From Butyriboletus loyo (Eukaryota; Basidiomycota; Agaricomycetes; Boletales; Boletaceae), in NCBI GenBank assembly GCA_038093515.1, contig JBBPSI010000348.1, forward strand, positions 1 to 20,221: 20,221 nt of DNA, given 5' to 3'. The position numbers and the translations under genes were made by a program. Below are positions 8,438 to 17,294 of the stretch, piece after piece. Position 1 is the first letter of the stretch; the number at the start of each line of letters is the position of its first letter. A model generated the notes under the pieces. That model was not told the DNA's origin. It searched no databases and saw only the letters and a program-made list of their open reading frames with translations.

Positions 8438-8936
8438 TGTAATGATAGCAACGCACGGTCGAATGCCAGTACGAATACAACGCCACAAGCGGTCCACTAC
8501 AGTTGCAGGTATACACAAGTACCTGGCAAGTATGAACTAGGAGTCTTAGCTTAGCCCTCAACTGTTGCCAGCGAATAGACAAGTGGTTAAAACTAGGGAA
8601 TCCTAGTCTAACCATGAGCCTTTATATATTGTACAGAAGTGCGTACAGACCATGCTGTGCGTGAGATGAACTACTATACATGGCTAGACTAAAGAAGAGA
8701 AGCGCAACGGTGATTAACCACACGAGGCGCGGGGATCATAAAGAAGAAAAGTAAACGGAGATTAAATACATGTGTCGTGACATCATAGAGTCTAGGCCTG
8801 GTCTAGGCCATGACATCATATGCTTAGTCAGCAAGGGATCACATGTAAGTTCCCACGATCACGTGCGCTATGTCACGTGATCTTTGAAAGTGAAGTCCGA
8901 AGTGAAAGTGTAAGGATAAATGTTATGATTATAACA
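8438..8936 (-). repeat. Family-B1 solo LTR in the integrase of element 1 (499 bp)
   Basis: AAACT flanks it on both sides (8433-8437 and 8937-8941). It starts TGTAATGATAGCAACG, a slightly decayed end, and finishes GATTATAACA. Its U3 and U5 both match the B1 copies at 3004 and 12330. Confidence 0.87.
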
Positions 8937-8941
8937 AAACT

Positions 8942-9727
8942 TGGGCTGATTGGATCAAGATCGCCCAGTTTAATCATAATAATTCACTTACCACTGCCAT
9001 GGGTACTATCCCATTTTCTATTACTCATAACTATTATCCCCATATCAGTTTCGAAAAGTCTTCGAATACATTAGCTGGAGATTTCACACATACTGCTGGG
9101 AAAGCACATGCTGAAGTCAAAGAAGCATTAGAAGAAGCTAGAAAGCGAATGGTATTGCAGGCCGATGACAGACGATTGGCTGCACCCAATTACAAAGTGG
9201 GAGATAGAGTGTGGCTCTCTACAGAAAACTTAAAGTTACTGTATACTGCACGGAAACTCACACAGTGTTGGATTGGTCCATATCAGATCAAAGCACTCAA
9301 ACCCAATGCTGTGGAATTGCAGCTGCCGAGCAGCATGCACATACATCCAGTTGTTAACATTTCACATGTTAAACCTTATCGGAACACCTTAGCAGGGCAA
9401 CCAGTGTTATGTCCTGACCCTGTCACTGTCATGGACGAAGGTTACACAGAATTTGAGGTTGATTACATTGTTGCCTCCTGGATGAAGCATAAGCAATTGG
9501 AGTATCTAGTGCATTGGAAAGAATATGATGAAATGGATAGAACATGGGAGCCAATATCAAACCTGGAGAATTCACACAACATCATCAACAACTATCACCA
9601 GGCCCACCCATCCACCCCTCGTCCTCTTTGAGGCCTATCTTTATTCGAATTCTCTTCCTTATTTAAGGAATTTGGTCCGGAACACGGAACCTCTTACTCA
9701 GGAACTTGTCTGGAATACAAGCCCTAG
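8942..9727 (+). pseudogene. pol: Element 1 pol: integrase C-terminus with chromodomain
   Basis: The frame resumes after the LTR with the integrase C-terminal region (IPFSITHNYYP, a basic helical stretch, then YKVGDRVWLSTENL and the GPYQI box of the GPY/F module). It ends in a chromodomain (FEVDYIVA, EYLVHW, RTWEP). The chromodomain is the part thought to steer chromovirus integration to heterochromatin. The TGA at 9629-9631 stands where element 2 has CGT. The same frame then continues about 31 codons to TAG at 9725-9727, right beside the polypurine tract, so that TAG is probably the original end. Confidence 0.88.
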
Positions 9728-9738
9728 AGGGGGGGAAG
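9728..9738 (+). other. Polypurine tract of element 1
   Basis: AGGGGGGGAAG lies directly before the TGTTATAATC start of the 3' LTR. This is the expected position for the plus-strand primer of reverse transcription. It directly follows the presumed original pol stop codon. Confidence 0.8.
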
Positions 9739-9828
9739 TGTTATAATCATAACATTTATTCATACACTTTGAACTTTGGACTTAGTTGTTTTGAACAAAC
9801 TTTCACTTTCAAAGGTCACATAACATAG
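9739..9828 (+). repeat. 3' LTR of element 1, first piece (family B3)
   Basis: It starts TGTTATAATCATAACA after the polypurine tract and breaks off at CATAG (9824-9828). The same CATAG reappears at 17790-17794 and the LTR continues from 17795, so element 2 inserted here. Confidence 0.9.
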
Positions 9829-9966
9829 TGTTATAATCGTATCTATTCACTGGCAACAGTTGAGAGATTAAGGTCTAAGCTATTCCTCATTACCATCGCC
9901 AGTACTTGTGTAGTACTGCAACAGTCGCGGAACCCCGTGTGCCTTGATAACTTCGTTGTCATAACA
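9829..9966 (+). repeat. 5' LTR of element 2, internally deleted (138 bp)
   Basis: The first 16 bases match the start of the 3' LTR. The sequence then jumps to the region beginning ATTCACTGGCAAC and continues to the shared end GTTGTCATAACA. The missing 357 or so bases lie between two TCT triplets and include the promoter and transcript start, so this element cannot transcribe itself. Confidence 0.9.
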
Positions 9967-9968
9967 CT

Positions 9969-9979
9969 TGGTTAAAGCT
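9969..9979 (+). other. Primer-binding site of element 2
   Basis: TGGTTAAAGCT lies two bases after the 5' LTR. Its complement AGCTTTAACCA occurs in the 3' LTR at 17651-17661, about 37 bases after the start of the TATA box, which fits self-priming by the mRNA 5' end. It also begins TGG, so tRNA priming cannot be excluded. Confidence 0.6.
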
Positions 9980-10589
9980 TCTGATACACACCTGGTTCCC
10001 AGGGCAGGGATAGTTTCCATTGCACATACCAGTAGGCTTCCGCTTGAAGGAGCAGCTTTTCCGCTTAGGAAACCATACCCGGAATCCAGGGTTAAGGATC
10101 GTCACTGGGCGTTCTCCAGTTTTCAACTTCATTTCACCCCCGCGCCTTTAGGGGAGCTCCTTGGAAGAGCAGTCTTTGTGTCTCGGAGTAGCACCTGTAA
10201 AATTCATTCTCAGATGCTCCCTTTGGAGTTGTTAGTCCGCGTCAGGGTCGAGCCTGATTTGTGAAGTGCGACTTAGGGACCCCCAAATCCCTTTGGCTGA
10301 GCAATTCTCATTGTAGTCCCTGTGGTAACATGGGAGGTAGAAGAAAAAACCCTTTTCATGATTTGTCAATTAGTCGTAGTCAAATCTTTACCCATTTCGG
10401 TTCATTACCGAACCAAACTTCATCAGAGATATTACCTCCGTTCGAAAAAATATTTCCTTCATTCTACTTGCTGTAGAATTCCCCAGAGTTCCTTTGGAAG
10501 ATAGGGGACAGTAAGGAAGTCTATAACTTGTAGCTTCTTTTTTTTGTATTTGCCAAAGAAAACTGGTTTTTGCCGAAGAAAATTAAATC
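9980..10589 (+). other. Untranslated leader of element 2
   Basis: About 600 bases between the primer site and the first reading frame in phase with gag. I see no conserved protein, repeat or RNA gene in it. Packaging signals and long leaders are usual in this position. Confidence 0.5.
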
Positions 10590-10838
10590 TTGCCGATGAA
10601 CTACTTTGGAGTTTTTGTCTTCACCACAATCACCGCCTACATCATTTTCGTCACCACTCTCGTAATCGCGCTCAAAGTTTTCAATACAATCATCGCGAAA
10701 CAAACTCAACCTTATACCATTACCCTATCCTTTAACCGAAACAAATTCACTGCCAAACTCTCCTTCCCTACTGTACAACACCCCCAAGGCGACGGTGAAC
10801 TTTCCGATCATGAGTGGGACCAACACACTTGGAATTAA
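10590..10838 (+). CDS. Small hydrophobic ORF in frame upstream of gag
   Basis: This 82-residue ORF starts with a single likely membrane segment (FGVFVFTTITAYIIFVTTLV, roughly residues 6-25), followed by a polar, slightly acidic tail. It lies in the same frame as gag, and only one TAA (10836-10838) separates it from a further 18 codons leading to the gag ATG at 10893. It may be a short independent leader peptide, the N-terminal part of an originally longer Gag, or chance. I do not recognise the sequence, and element 1 has no leader left to compare. Confidence 0.4.
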   Translation: MPMNYFGVFVFTTITAYIIFVTTLVIALKVFNTIIAKQTQPYTITLSFNRNKFTAKLSFPTVQHPQGDGELSDHEWDQHTWN

Positions 10839-10892
10839 ACCAAACTGGGTTCAGAAACCTCTGATGACTTTCCTATCGATGAGGAAAAAAGA

Positions 10893-12098
10893 ATGTCTGA
10901 CCCAGGTCCATCATACAATCCTACCGACAATGTCTCAAACCCCGCTTATGACAATCAGACCTTGCGCGCCCTCTTCGTGCAGTGGCTGGAAAAAGATCAG
11001 CAAGGAGGAATTTCAAAAAAAGTTGCTGACCCAGGAGAATGGGATGGCGATCGGGAAAAGTTCCACCACTGGTGGACCTCCCTCAAGGTCTGGGTCTCCG
11101 TCAATAACTGGAAGACCGACAAACTCCGCACCGTGGCAGTTCTTAGCCGCATTAAGGGAAAGGGTCAGGACTTTTCCCAAATCCTCTTAGAAGACTACGT
11201 CACTGACGAGGAAAAATACATCGACCCCAAAGATAGACCTAGGGGAAAGAAGGGAGATCTGGCATGGTGCAATTGGGACAATCTCCAGGACACCATATGG
11301 AGTCACTTCCAGATCGATGTCTTGGCACACCAGGCGTTAATCAAATTAACAGCCCTCACCCAGGGGCAACAACAAATCAATGGATTCCTCGAGAGGTTCA
11401 AGGTCCTCTATCGTCAATCGGAATGCGAGCTGAAACATGCTCTTGAACTCCTCAAGCGTGCTGTAAAGTACGAAATATACAAGCAGGTTTGCTTGACCGT
11501 CGATGAAGATACATTGACGGATTTCTCCCTCCTCACAGAGGAAATTCAGAGGATGGGAAGGGTCTTCGAGCAGATGCAGGCCGAAAGAGGAAACGGGCAA
11601 GCTCAACAATGGCGGCCTTATTCTCAGCAGCCGCAACGAAGTTACCTGGCTCCTAAAGGACCTCCTCCCGGCTATACTGCAGTTGGGACTCAACCAGGGC
11701 GTGGCGCCCCGATGGATCTTAGCGCCCAGCAATCAGGTCCCGAAACTAGGACTTGCTTTGGCTGTGGCAACATCGGGCATATCTGCCCCAATTGTCCCCA
11801 GAACCCTAACCGTCGGGACAAAGCTGGCTCCAATGCTCGCCCGAAAGTATGGCAGCAATGGATTCAGCAAGCCGACGGAACTTACGTACAAGGATGGGTT
11901 CCAGTCAACTCCACAGAGGTAACCCCTCCAAACAATTCTTATCAGTCAAGGCCTTTACCGGCACCACCTGTGGTTGGAGCACCACAACAAGGAGAAACCT
12001 CCCAGCGCACTGCATACATGGGAGAAGATGCAAGGGCTTACTGGGCGGATTTATTTGCCTGTGAAGCAAAGGAAAAGGCCGCACGGTCTTTAAAATAG
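10893..12098 (+). CDS. gag: Gag (capsid/nucleocapsid) of element 2
   Basis: This intact 401-residue Gag forms the particle shell and binds element RNA. The capsid-like region spans about residues 45-230 and includes the Trp-rich start (FHHWWTSLKVWVSVN) and helical stretches such as ALIKLTALTQGQQQINGFLERF. A Gln/Pro-rich linker follows, then a classic CX2CX4HX4C zinc knuckle at C288, C291, H296 and C301. The tail is basic, then Pro-rich. The ATG was chosen because it opens the gag-like region and no other in-frame ATG lies between it and the TAA at 10836. The last sense codons are TCT TTA AAA before TAG, a frameshift site into pol. Unlike pol of the same element, gag carries no stop or insertion. 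Confidence 0.9.
   Translation: MSDPGPSYNPTDNVSNPAYDNQTLRALFVQWLEKDQQGGISKKVADPGEWDGDREKFHHWWTSLKVWVSVNNWKTDKLRTVAVLSRIKGKGQDFSQILLEDYVTDEEKYIDPKDRPRGKKGDLAWCNWDNLQDTIWSHFQIDVLAHQALIKLTALTQGQQQINGFLERFKVLYRQSECELKHALELLKRAVKYEIYKQVCLTVDEDTLTDFSLLTEEIQRMGRVFEQMQAERGNGQAQQWRPYSQQPQRSYLAPKGPPPGYTAVGTQPGRGAPMDLSAQQSGPETRTCFGCGNIGHICPNCPQNPNRRDKAGSNARPKVWQQWIQQADGTYVQGWVPVNSTEVTPPNNSYQSRPLPAPPVVGAPQQGETSQRTAYMGEDARAYWADLFACEAKEKAARSLK
12089..12095 (+). promoter_or_regulatory. -1 ribosomal frameshift heptamer T TTA AAA
   Basis: In the gag frame the end reads TCT TTA AAA TAG, so the heptamer T TTA AAA fits the X XXY YYZ rule in the correct phase and directly precedes the gag stop. Slipping back one base enters the pol frame at ATA GAG AAG, which is open through 12329 and, joined across the LTR, into the protease. 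Confidence 0.75.
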
Positions 12099-12329
12099 AG
12101 AAGTCACTTAGTGCAGGGGTGTCTAAGGGACTGAACAATATTTCTTCTTCTTTTCGAAATTCTTTCTCTTCACTATGTACATTTTCGGACTCTAATGTAG
12201 ACGGAAATGAACTTTTAGATAAGGAACCTGAGCTGTCGATTAGTTTGGTGTTTATGAATTCATCCTCGGATGTAAGCGTAGATGTTCTGGGATTGATTGA
12301 TTGCGAAGGGGATGATGATGTTCCATTCC
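12095..12329 (+). pseudogene. pol: Element 2 pol: N-terminal linker before the protease
   Basis: Entered by the -1 shift, the frame encodes a Ser-rich then acidic linker of about 78 residues (KGLNNISSSFRNS, later LIDCEGDDDVPF). It is cut by the LTR at 12330. When the LTR and one copy of ATTCC are skipped, the frame continues without a stop into the protease piece at 12854. No catalytic motif lies in this part. Confidence 0.8.
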
Positions 12330-12848
12330 TGTTACGCTAGCAACGCACGGTCGAATGCCAGTACGAATGCCTTGTCACACAGGGTCCACTACAGTTGCAG
12401 GTATACACAAATACCTGGCAAGTATGAACTAGGAGTTCTAGCTTAGTCCTCAACTGTTGCCAGCGAATAGACAAGTGGTTAAAACTAGGGAATCCTAGTC
12501 TAACCACGAGCCTTTATATATTGTACAGGGATGCGCACAGACCATGCTGTGCGTGTGATGAACTACTATACATGGCTAGACTAAAAGAAGAGAAGCGCAA
12601 CGGTGATTAACCACACGAGGCACGGGGATCAAAAAGAAGAGAAGTAAACGGAGATTAAATACATGTGTCGTGACGTCATAGAGTCTAGGCCTGGTCTAGG
12701 CCATGACATCATATGCTTAGTCAGCAGGAGATCACATGTAAGTTCTCACGATCACGTGCGCTATGTCACGTGACCTTTGAAAGTGAAGTTGAAGCAAAAC
12801 GACTAAGTCCAAAATGAAAGTGTATGAATAAATGTTATAATTATAACA
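12330..12848 (-). repeat. Family-B1 solo LTR in pol of element 2 (519 bp)
   Basis: It is flanked by ATTCC on both sides (12325-12329 and 12849-12853). It is the reverse complement counterpart of the LTR at 3004-3522 and has the same length. It interrupts pol between the linker and the protease. Confidence 0.9.
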
Positions 12849-12853
12849 ATTCC

Positions 12854-13143
12854 CATGTATAACAAATATATCTATAGAACCTGAAAGAGAGCCTCCTATT
12901 GAGAGCTCGGTGCCGGGAAAGAGCATGCTTAATTCTCTTTTGAGACAAATGAACACGCGATCTTTGCTTTCTTCCTCTTCTAATTATAAAGCCCCTACAA
13001 AATCTTCATTAATGTTCAGTGGAGATTATTCCCCGGTGGTGAAAATCACTTACCAGTCAAATGCTACTTGGCGAACCCATTTGCTTAAGGCTTTGCTGGA
13101 TACAGGAGCAGTCAATACTTTCATTGACAAGAACTATTGCGAT
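12854..13143 (+). pseudogene. pol: Element 2 pol: retropepsin N-terminal part
   Basis: This piece continues the linker (NISIEPEREPPIESS, SMLNSLLRQM) and then encodes the start of the protease: VVKITYQSNATW and ALLDTGAVNTFIDKNYC. The catalytic DTG is intact at 13099-13107, unlike the DMG of element 1. It ends at the GCGAT target site of a family-A LTR. Confidence 0.87.
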
Positions 13144-13570
13144 TGTTACGGTAGTGGTCTACTTTTTCTCTCCACTACCATTGGGACTACTACATTCACC
13201 TAGCCTTTTGCTAGTTCCTGTTGAATGGTAACAACCGTTCTTACTTAGTCATCACTTCCCACGCACGGACGCACTTTCTTTCATACTCCAGAACGTTCTA
13301 GAGTATCTCTTCCTCATTGGTACTTTTGCTCTCGCGACCTGATTAGGGAGCATGGTCTGTGTGCAGACCTCAGTAGTATAAAGCTTCTGTCTTTATGCCC
13401 TGTAACGGTATCTAGTTCTACGCAGCTTTCTGCTAGCAATTAGTTCGTTGCCAGACTCTTAGTGCGAGCACTAAGACATAGTCTGAGACTTCTCCAGAAT
13501 CGTCTCCTGAGTCCCGAGGCCACTCCAGAGTGCCTCCTCACTGTTCTGATTGTTAGCACCCAGCGTAACA
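13144..13570 (+). repeat. Family-A solo LTR in the protease of element 2 (427 bp)
   Basis: GCGAT flanks it on both sides (13139-13143 and 13571-13575). It begins TGTTACGGTAGTGG and ends CCCAGCGTAACA. It is collinear with the LTR of the family-A element at the left edge and with the copy at 16722. Confidence 0.9.
13354..13383 (+). promoter_or_regulatory. Core promoter of the family-A LTR (GGTCTGTGTGCA + TATA)
   Basis: GGTCTGTGTGCAGACC is a perfect dyad with 6-base arms beginning at 13354. TATAAAG begins at 13377, 23 bases further. The same spacing is seen in family B and D LTRs. Confidence 0.6.
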
Positions 13571-13575
13571 GCGAT

Positions 13576-14972
13576 ACACATTACCAAGATCCATGGAAGT
13601 TATTAATGCCGATGGCTCTAAAGGAGCAATAGGTCGCATTACGCACAAAGCTTCCTTGTTTATGGAAATTGATGGACATTACAAAGCCATTGAGGCTTAC
13701 GTTTCACTTCTTGGTTCTCATCAAATGATTATTGGCTATGACTGGTTTGCATGCCATAATCTGGACATTGATTGGCATTTCAAAACTATTTCCTTCAATC
13801 ACTGTTCTCCCTACTGTAAAGTTATTGCAGATTCCATTTCTTCGTCAAACCTTACTTCTTGCTGTACAATAGAACTCGGTGTTGCTGAAAAAGTACCCGC
13901 TGTATATCACGACTACTTAGATGTTTTCTCCGAGGATGAGGCAGCAAGAATGCCTGAGCGGAAACCATGGGATCACACAATAGATCTCAAACCCGATTTT
14001 GTACCAAAAAAGGGCCGTGTTATTCCTATGTCCGATGAAGAACAAGACCAAATCCGGAGTTTTGTGGAAAAAGAATTAAAGAAGGGTTACATAAGACCGT
14101 CAAAGTCACCACAGACGGCCCCCATGTTCTTTATTCCCAAGAAAACAGGAGACAAACGATTGGTCATGGACTACCGATATCTAAACAATGGAACCATTAA
14201 AAACGGTTACCTGTTACCCCTTATCCCGCAGTTGATCGATAGGCTTAAAGGCGCCGATATCTTTACTGCACTGGATCTCCGATGGGGATTTAATAACATC
14301 CGTATTAAGGAAGGAGATGAGTGGAAAGCCGTGTTCGTCATGCCAATCGGGGCTTACGAACCCACTGTTATGTACTTTGGGCTTACCAACTCTCCGCCCA
14401 CCTTCCAAAATATGATGAACGACATATTCAACGACATGTATGCTTGCGTCATTATTTATATCGACAACGTTATGATATTCACAAAAGGGAAAACGAGGGC
14501 AGAGCATGAGGAAAAAGTAAAAGAAGTACTCCAACGCCTTCGAGAAAATGATCTATATGTAAAACCAGAAAAATGTGTATTCTCTTCAGACAAAGTGGAC
14601 TTTTTAGGTATGACGGTTTCCAGGAACGGTGTTGAAATGCAGTCGAAGAAAACAGATGCCATCCGAGACTGGCCAACGCCCTCGCATCTGAAGCAGGTTC
14701 AAGCGTTCCTGGGACTATGTAACTATTATCGAAGATTCATCGAGGGCTTTTCGGAGATTGCCCGACCCCTCAATAATTTAACAAAAAAGGATACTCCTTT
14801 CAAATGGGGTAATGATGAACAAACGGCGTTTGACACGCTGAAAAAGAAGTTTCACACAGCGCCCTTATTAGCCTACCCAGATCATGACAAGGAGATGCAG
14901 GTAGAAACGGACGCTTCGGATATAGCAGTGGGCGCCATCCTTTCTGTAAAAGGAACAGATGATCTTTGGTGA
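13576..14972 (+). pseudogene. pol: Element 2 pol: protease end, reverse transcriptase, start of RNase H
   Basis: Right after the LTR, small deletions relative to element 1 (between 13576 and 13592) shift the frame. The open part begins near 13593 at MEVINADGSKGA. It encodes the end of the protease (QMIIGYDWF), a linker (YHDYLDVFSEDEAARMPER), reverse transcriptase (KGYIRPSKSP, LDLRWGFNNI, YFGLTNSPPTFQ, YIDNVMIF at 14457, KCVFSSDKVDFLGM) and the connection into RNase H (ETDASDIAVGAILS). The RT box is YIDN, as in element 1. The frame ends in TGA at 14970-14972, where element 1 has CGA; the frame then goes on. Confidence 0.9.
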
Positions 14973-15260
14973 CCCTGTGCATTCCTTTCCCACTCTTTCG
15001 ATGCTGCGGAACGGAATTATCCGATTTACGATAAAGAACTGCTGGCAGTAATACACGCCTTGGAAGAATGGCGACATTATCTAATCGGCAGAGAAGGGTT
15101 CGAGATCTGGACAGATCATAAGAACCTTGAGTACTGGAAGAAGCCGCAAACACTGTCGGGAAGACAAGCACGATGGCATGTGCTTCTCCAGGAATTCAAT
15201 TATTTATTTGTTTACAAACCAGGCTCAACCAATGGCAGAGCAGATGCGTTATCGCATTGA
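14973..15260 (+). pseudogene. pol: Element 2 pol: RNase H C-terminal part
   Basis: In the same frame as the RT, this stretch gives the RNase H continuation: AERNYPIYDKELLAVIHALEEW with the catalytic Glu, then EIWTDHKNLEYW with a further acidic position, then YKPGSTNGRADALSH. It ends in TGA at 15258-15260, after which the frame continues. Element 1 has CAA at this codon; CGA as the ancestor would explain both. Confidence 0.86.
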
Positions 15261-16721
15261 GCAGACCACGGTGAAGCCGTTACGGACCATAATACCAATA
15301 TTACGGTACTTCCACCAAACCTTTTCCTTAATAAAGTTTCTCTTTCTTCTTCCTTTTATGACACCTTACAAAAAGAATCCAAAAAAGAAAAACAAAAGGA
15401 AATACCTGGATTTTATTACAATACAGAACAATCCATATTTATTAATGAAAAGAAAAAAGTCTTTGTGCCTAAGGCACTTAGGATACAATTACTTAACATC
15501 TGTCACGATTCGCCAATAGCCGGACATTCGGGCCAGGCCCGGACGGCTCATCTTCTCACATGGCATTTCACATGGCCCGGTGTTACAAAGGACATTAAAC
15601 GTTATGTAGACAGCTGTCAAGCATGCGCCCTCATGAAGGGTAAGCAAAAAGCACCAGCAGGAAAACTGTTACCACTTCCCACAGCTAGTCACCCGTGGGA
15701 AGACATTTCCGTTGATTTTGTTACTGGACTTCCTTCTTCGAACGGCTTTGATGCCATTTGTATGATAGTGGATCGCTTCTCCAAGGAAGTCGTTTATGTC
15801 CCTTGTAAGACGACTACTTCTTCCAAGGAGTTAGCGGTCATTTTCAGAGACAATGTTTGGTGTGTTCACGGACTCCCTTGTACTATAGTTTCAGATCGAG
15901 GACCCCAGTTTGTGTTGGACTTTACCACGGAGCTTTGCAAGCTTCTCGGCATTTCCCAGAAAATCTCCATGGCATACCATCCTCGATCTGATGGACAAAC
16001 CGAACAGATAAATAGGGAGATGGAACAATATTTACGTACCTACGTGGCTAAAAAACAAGAAACTTGGGCCGATTGGATCAAAATCGCCCAGTTCAACCAT
16101 AATAATTCCCTTACCACTGCCACAGGTACAATTCCATTCTCTATCACACATAATTATTATCCTAGAGTTGGGTTTGAAAAGACTTCCAACAAACTAGCCA
16201 GAGATTTTGCACGCAGTACTGGGAAAGCACATGTCGAGGTTAAAGAAGCATTGGAAGATGCTCGCAAGCGCATGGTATCGCAGGCCGATAATAGACGATC
16301 GGATGTGCCCGATTACAAAGTGGGAGATAGTGTGTGGCTCAGTACGGAGAACCTCAAGTTGCCATACACTGCACGAAAACTCACACAGCGTTGGATTGGT
16401 CCCTATCAGATCAAGGCACTCAAGCCAAATGCTGTCGAACTTCAGCTGCCGAGCAGCATGCGGATTCATCCAGTAGTCAACATTTCTCGGGTTAAACCCT
16501 ACCAAGAAACCCTTCCAGGACAGCCTGTTCTATGTCCAGACCCAGTCAATGTCATGGATGAAGGGTATTCAGAATTCGAAGTTGATTACATTGTCGCATC
16601 CCGGATGAAACGAAAGAAGTTGGAGTATTTAGTGCACTGGCAGGGCTATGACGAAACAGATCACACATGGGAACCAGTATCCAATTTGGGGAATCCGCAG
16701 GACGTAATTGCAGATTATCAC
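15261..16721 (+). pseudogene. pol: Element 2 pol: integrase with chromodomain
   Basis: Counting from the Met at 15465, the integrase has an HHCC zinc-binding domain (H14, H21, C51, C54). Its catalytic core has D84 (in SVDFVTGLP), D144 (SDRGPQF) and E180 (DGQTEQIN), with the D-35-E spacing intact. A GPY/F module (GPYQI, 312-316) and a chromodomain follow from about residue 371 (FEVDYIVAS, EYLVHW, HTWEPVSN). The domain itself has no stop and looks well preserved. The C-terminal few residues are displaced by the family-A LTR at 16722. Chromovirus integrases join the cDNA to target DNA in heterochromatin, which fits the nest-of-elements setting. Confidence 0.9.
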
Positions 16722-17149
16722 TGTTACGGTAGTGGTATACTTTTTCTCTCCACTACCACTTGGACTACTTCATTCGCCTAGCCTTTTGCTAGTGCCTTTT
16801 GAGCGGTATGAACCGCTCTAGCTTAGTCATCTTTTCCCACGCACGGACGCGCTTTCCTTCGTACTCCAGAATCTTCTAGAGTACTCCTTCCTCATTTGTA
16901 GTTTCGCTCTTGTGATCCGATTGGGAACATGGTCTGTGCACAGACCCCCAGTAGTATAAAGACCCGGTCTTTACCCCCATGTACTCTATCTAGTTCTATG
17001 CAGTTCACTGCTAGCAATTAGTTTCCTTCCAGACTCTTAGTGTGTGCACTAAGACATAGTCTGAGACCCAGCTCAGAAACGCTTCACGAGTCCTGCGGCT
17101 ACTCCAGAGTGCTGCCTCGTTGTTCTAGTTGTTAGCGCCCAGCGTAACA
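16722..17149 (+). repeat. Family-A solo LTR just after the chromodomain of element 2 (428 bp)
   Basis: ATCAC flanks it on both sides (16717-16721 and 17150-17154). It starts TGTTACGGTAGTGG and ends CCCAGCGTAACA. It carries the GGTCTGTG dyad, a TATAAAG box and the ATCTAGTTCT start region of family A. Confidence 0.9.
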
Positions 17150-17154
17150 ATCAC

Positions 17155-17283
17155 CATGCCCAGCCTTCCGCCCCTCACCCCCTTCGTGGCCTATCACTTT
17201 TTGAATTTTCTTCGTTGTTTACAAAATACGGTCCTGAGCATGGAACTCCCTATCAAGGAACTCGCTTGGAATACGAGTCCTAG
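17155..17283 (+). pseudogene. pol: Element 2 pol: C-terminal tail after the chromodomain
   Basis: With the LTR and one ATCAC skipped, the pol frame continues for about 42 codons (HAQPSAPHPLRGLSLFEFSS, later YGPEHGTPYQG) to TAG at 17281-17283. Element 1 has a matching tail after its TGA at 9629. Conservation of this short tail in both copies, including indel-free phase, argues that it was translated. The stop overlaps the first bases of the polypurine tract. Confidence 0.8.
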
Positions 17284-17294
17284 GGGGGGGGAAG
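17282..17294 (+). other. Polypurine tract of element 2
   Basis: AGGGGGGGGGAAG immediately precedes the 3' LTR and matches the tract of element 1 apart from two extra G residues. Confidence 0.85.

Noticed and set aside
11346..11732. A 128-codon minus-strand frame inside gag of element 2
   Set aside because: It is antisense to intact gag and shows no motif; treated as a shadow.
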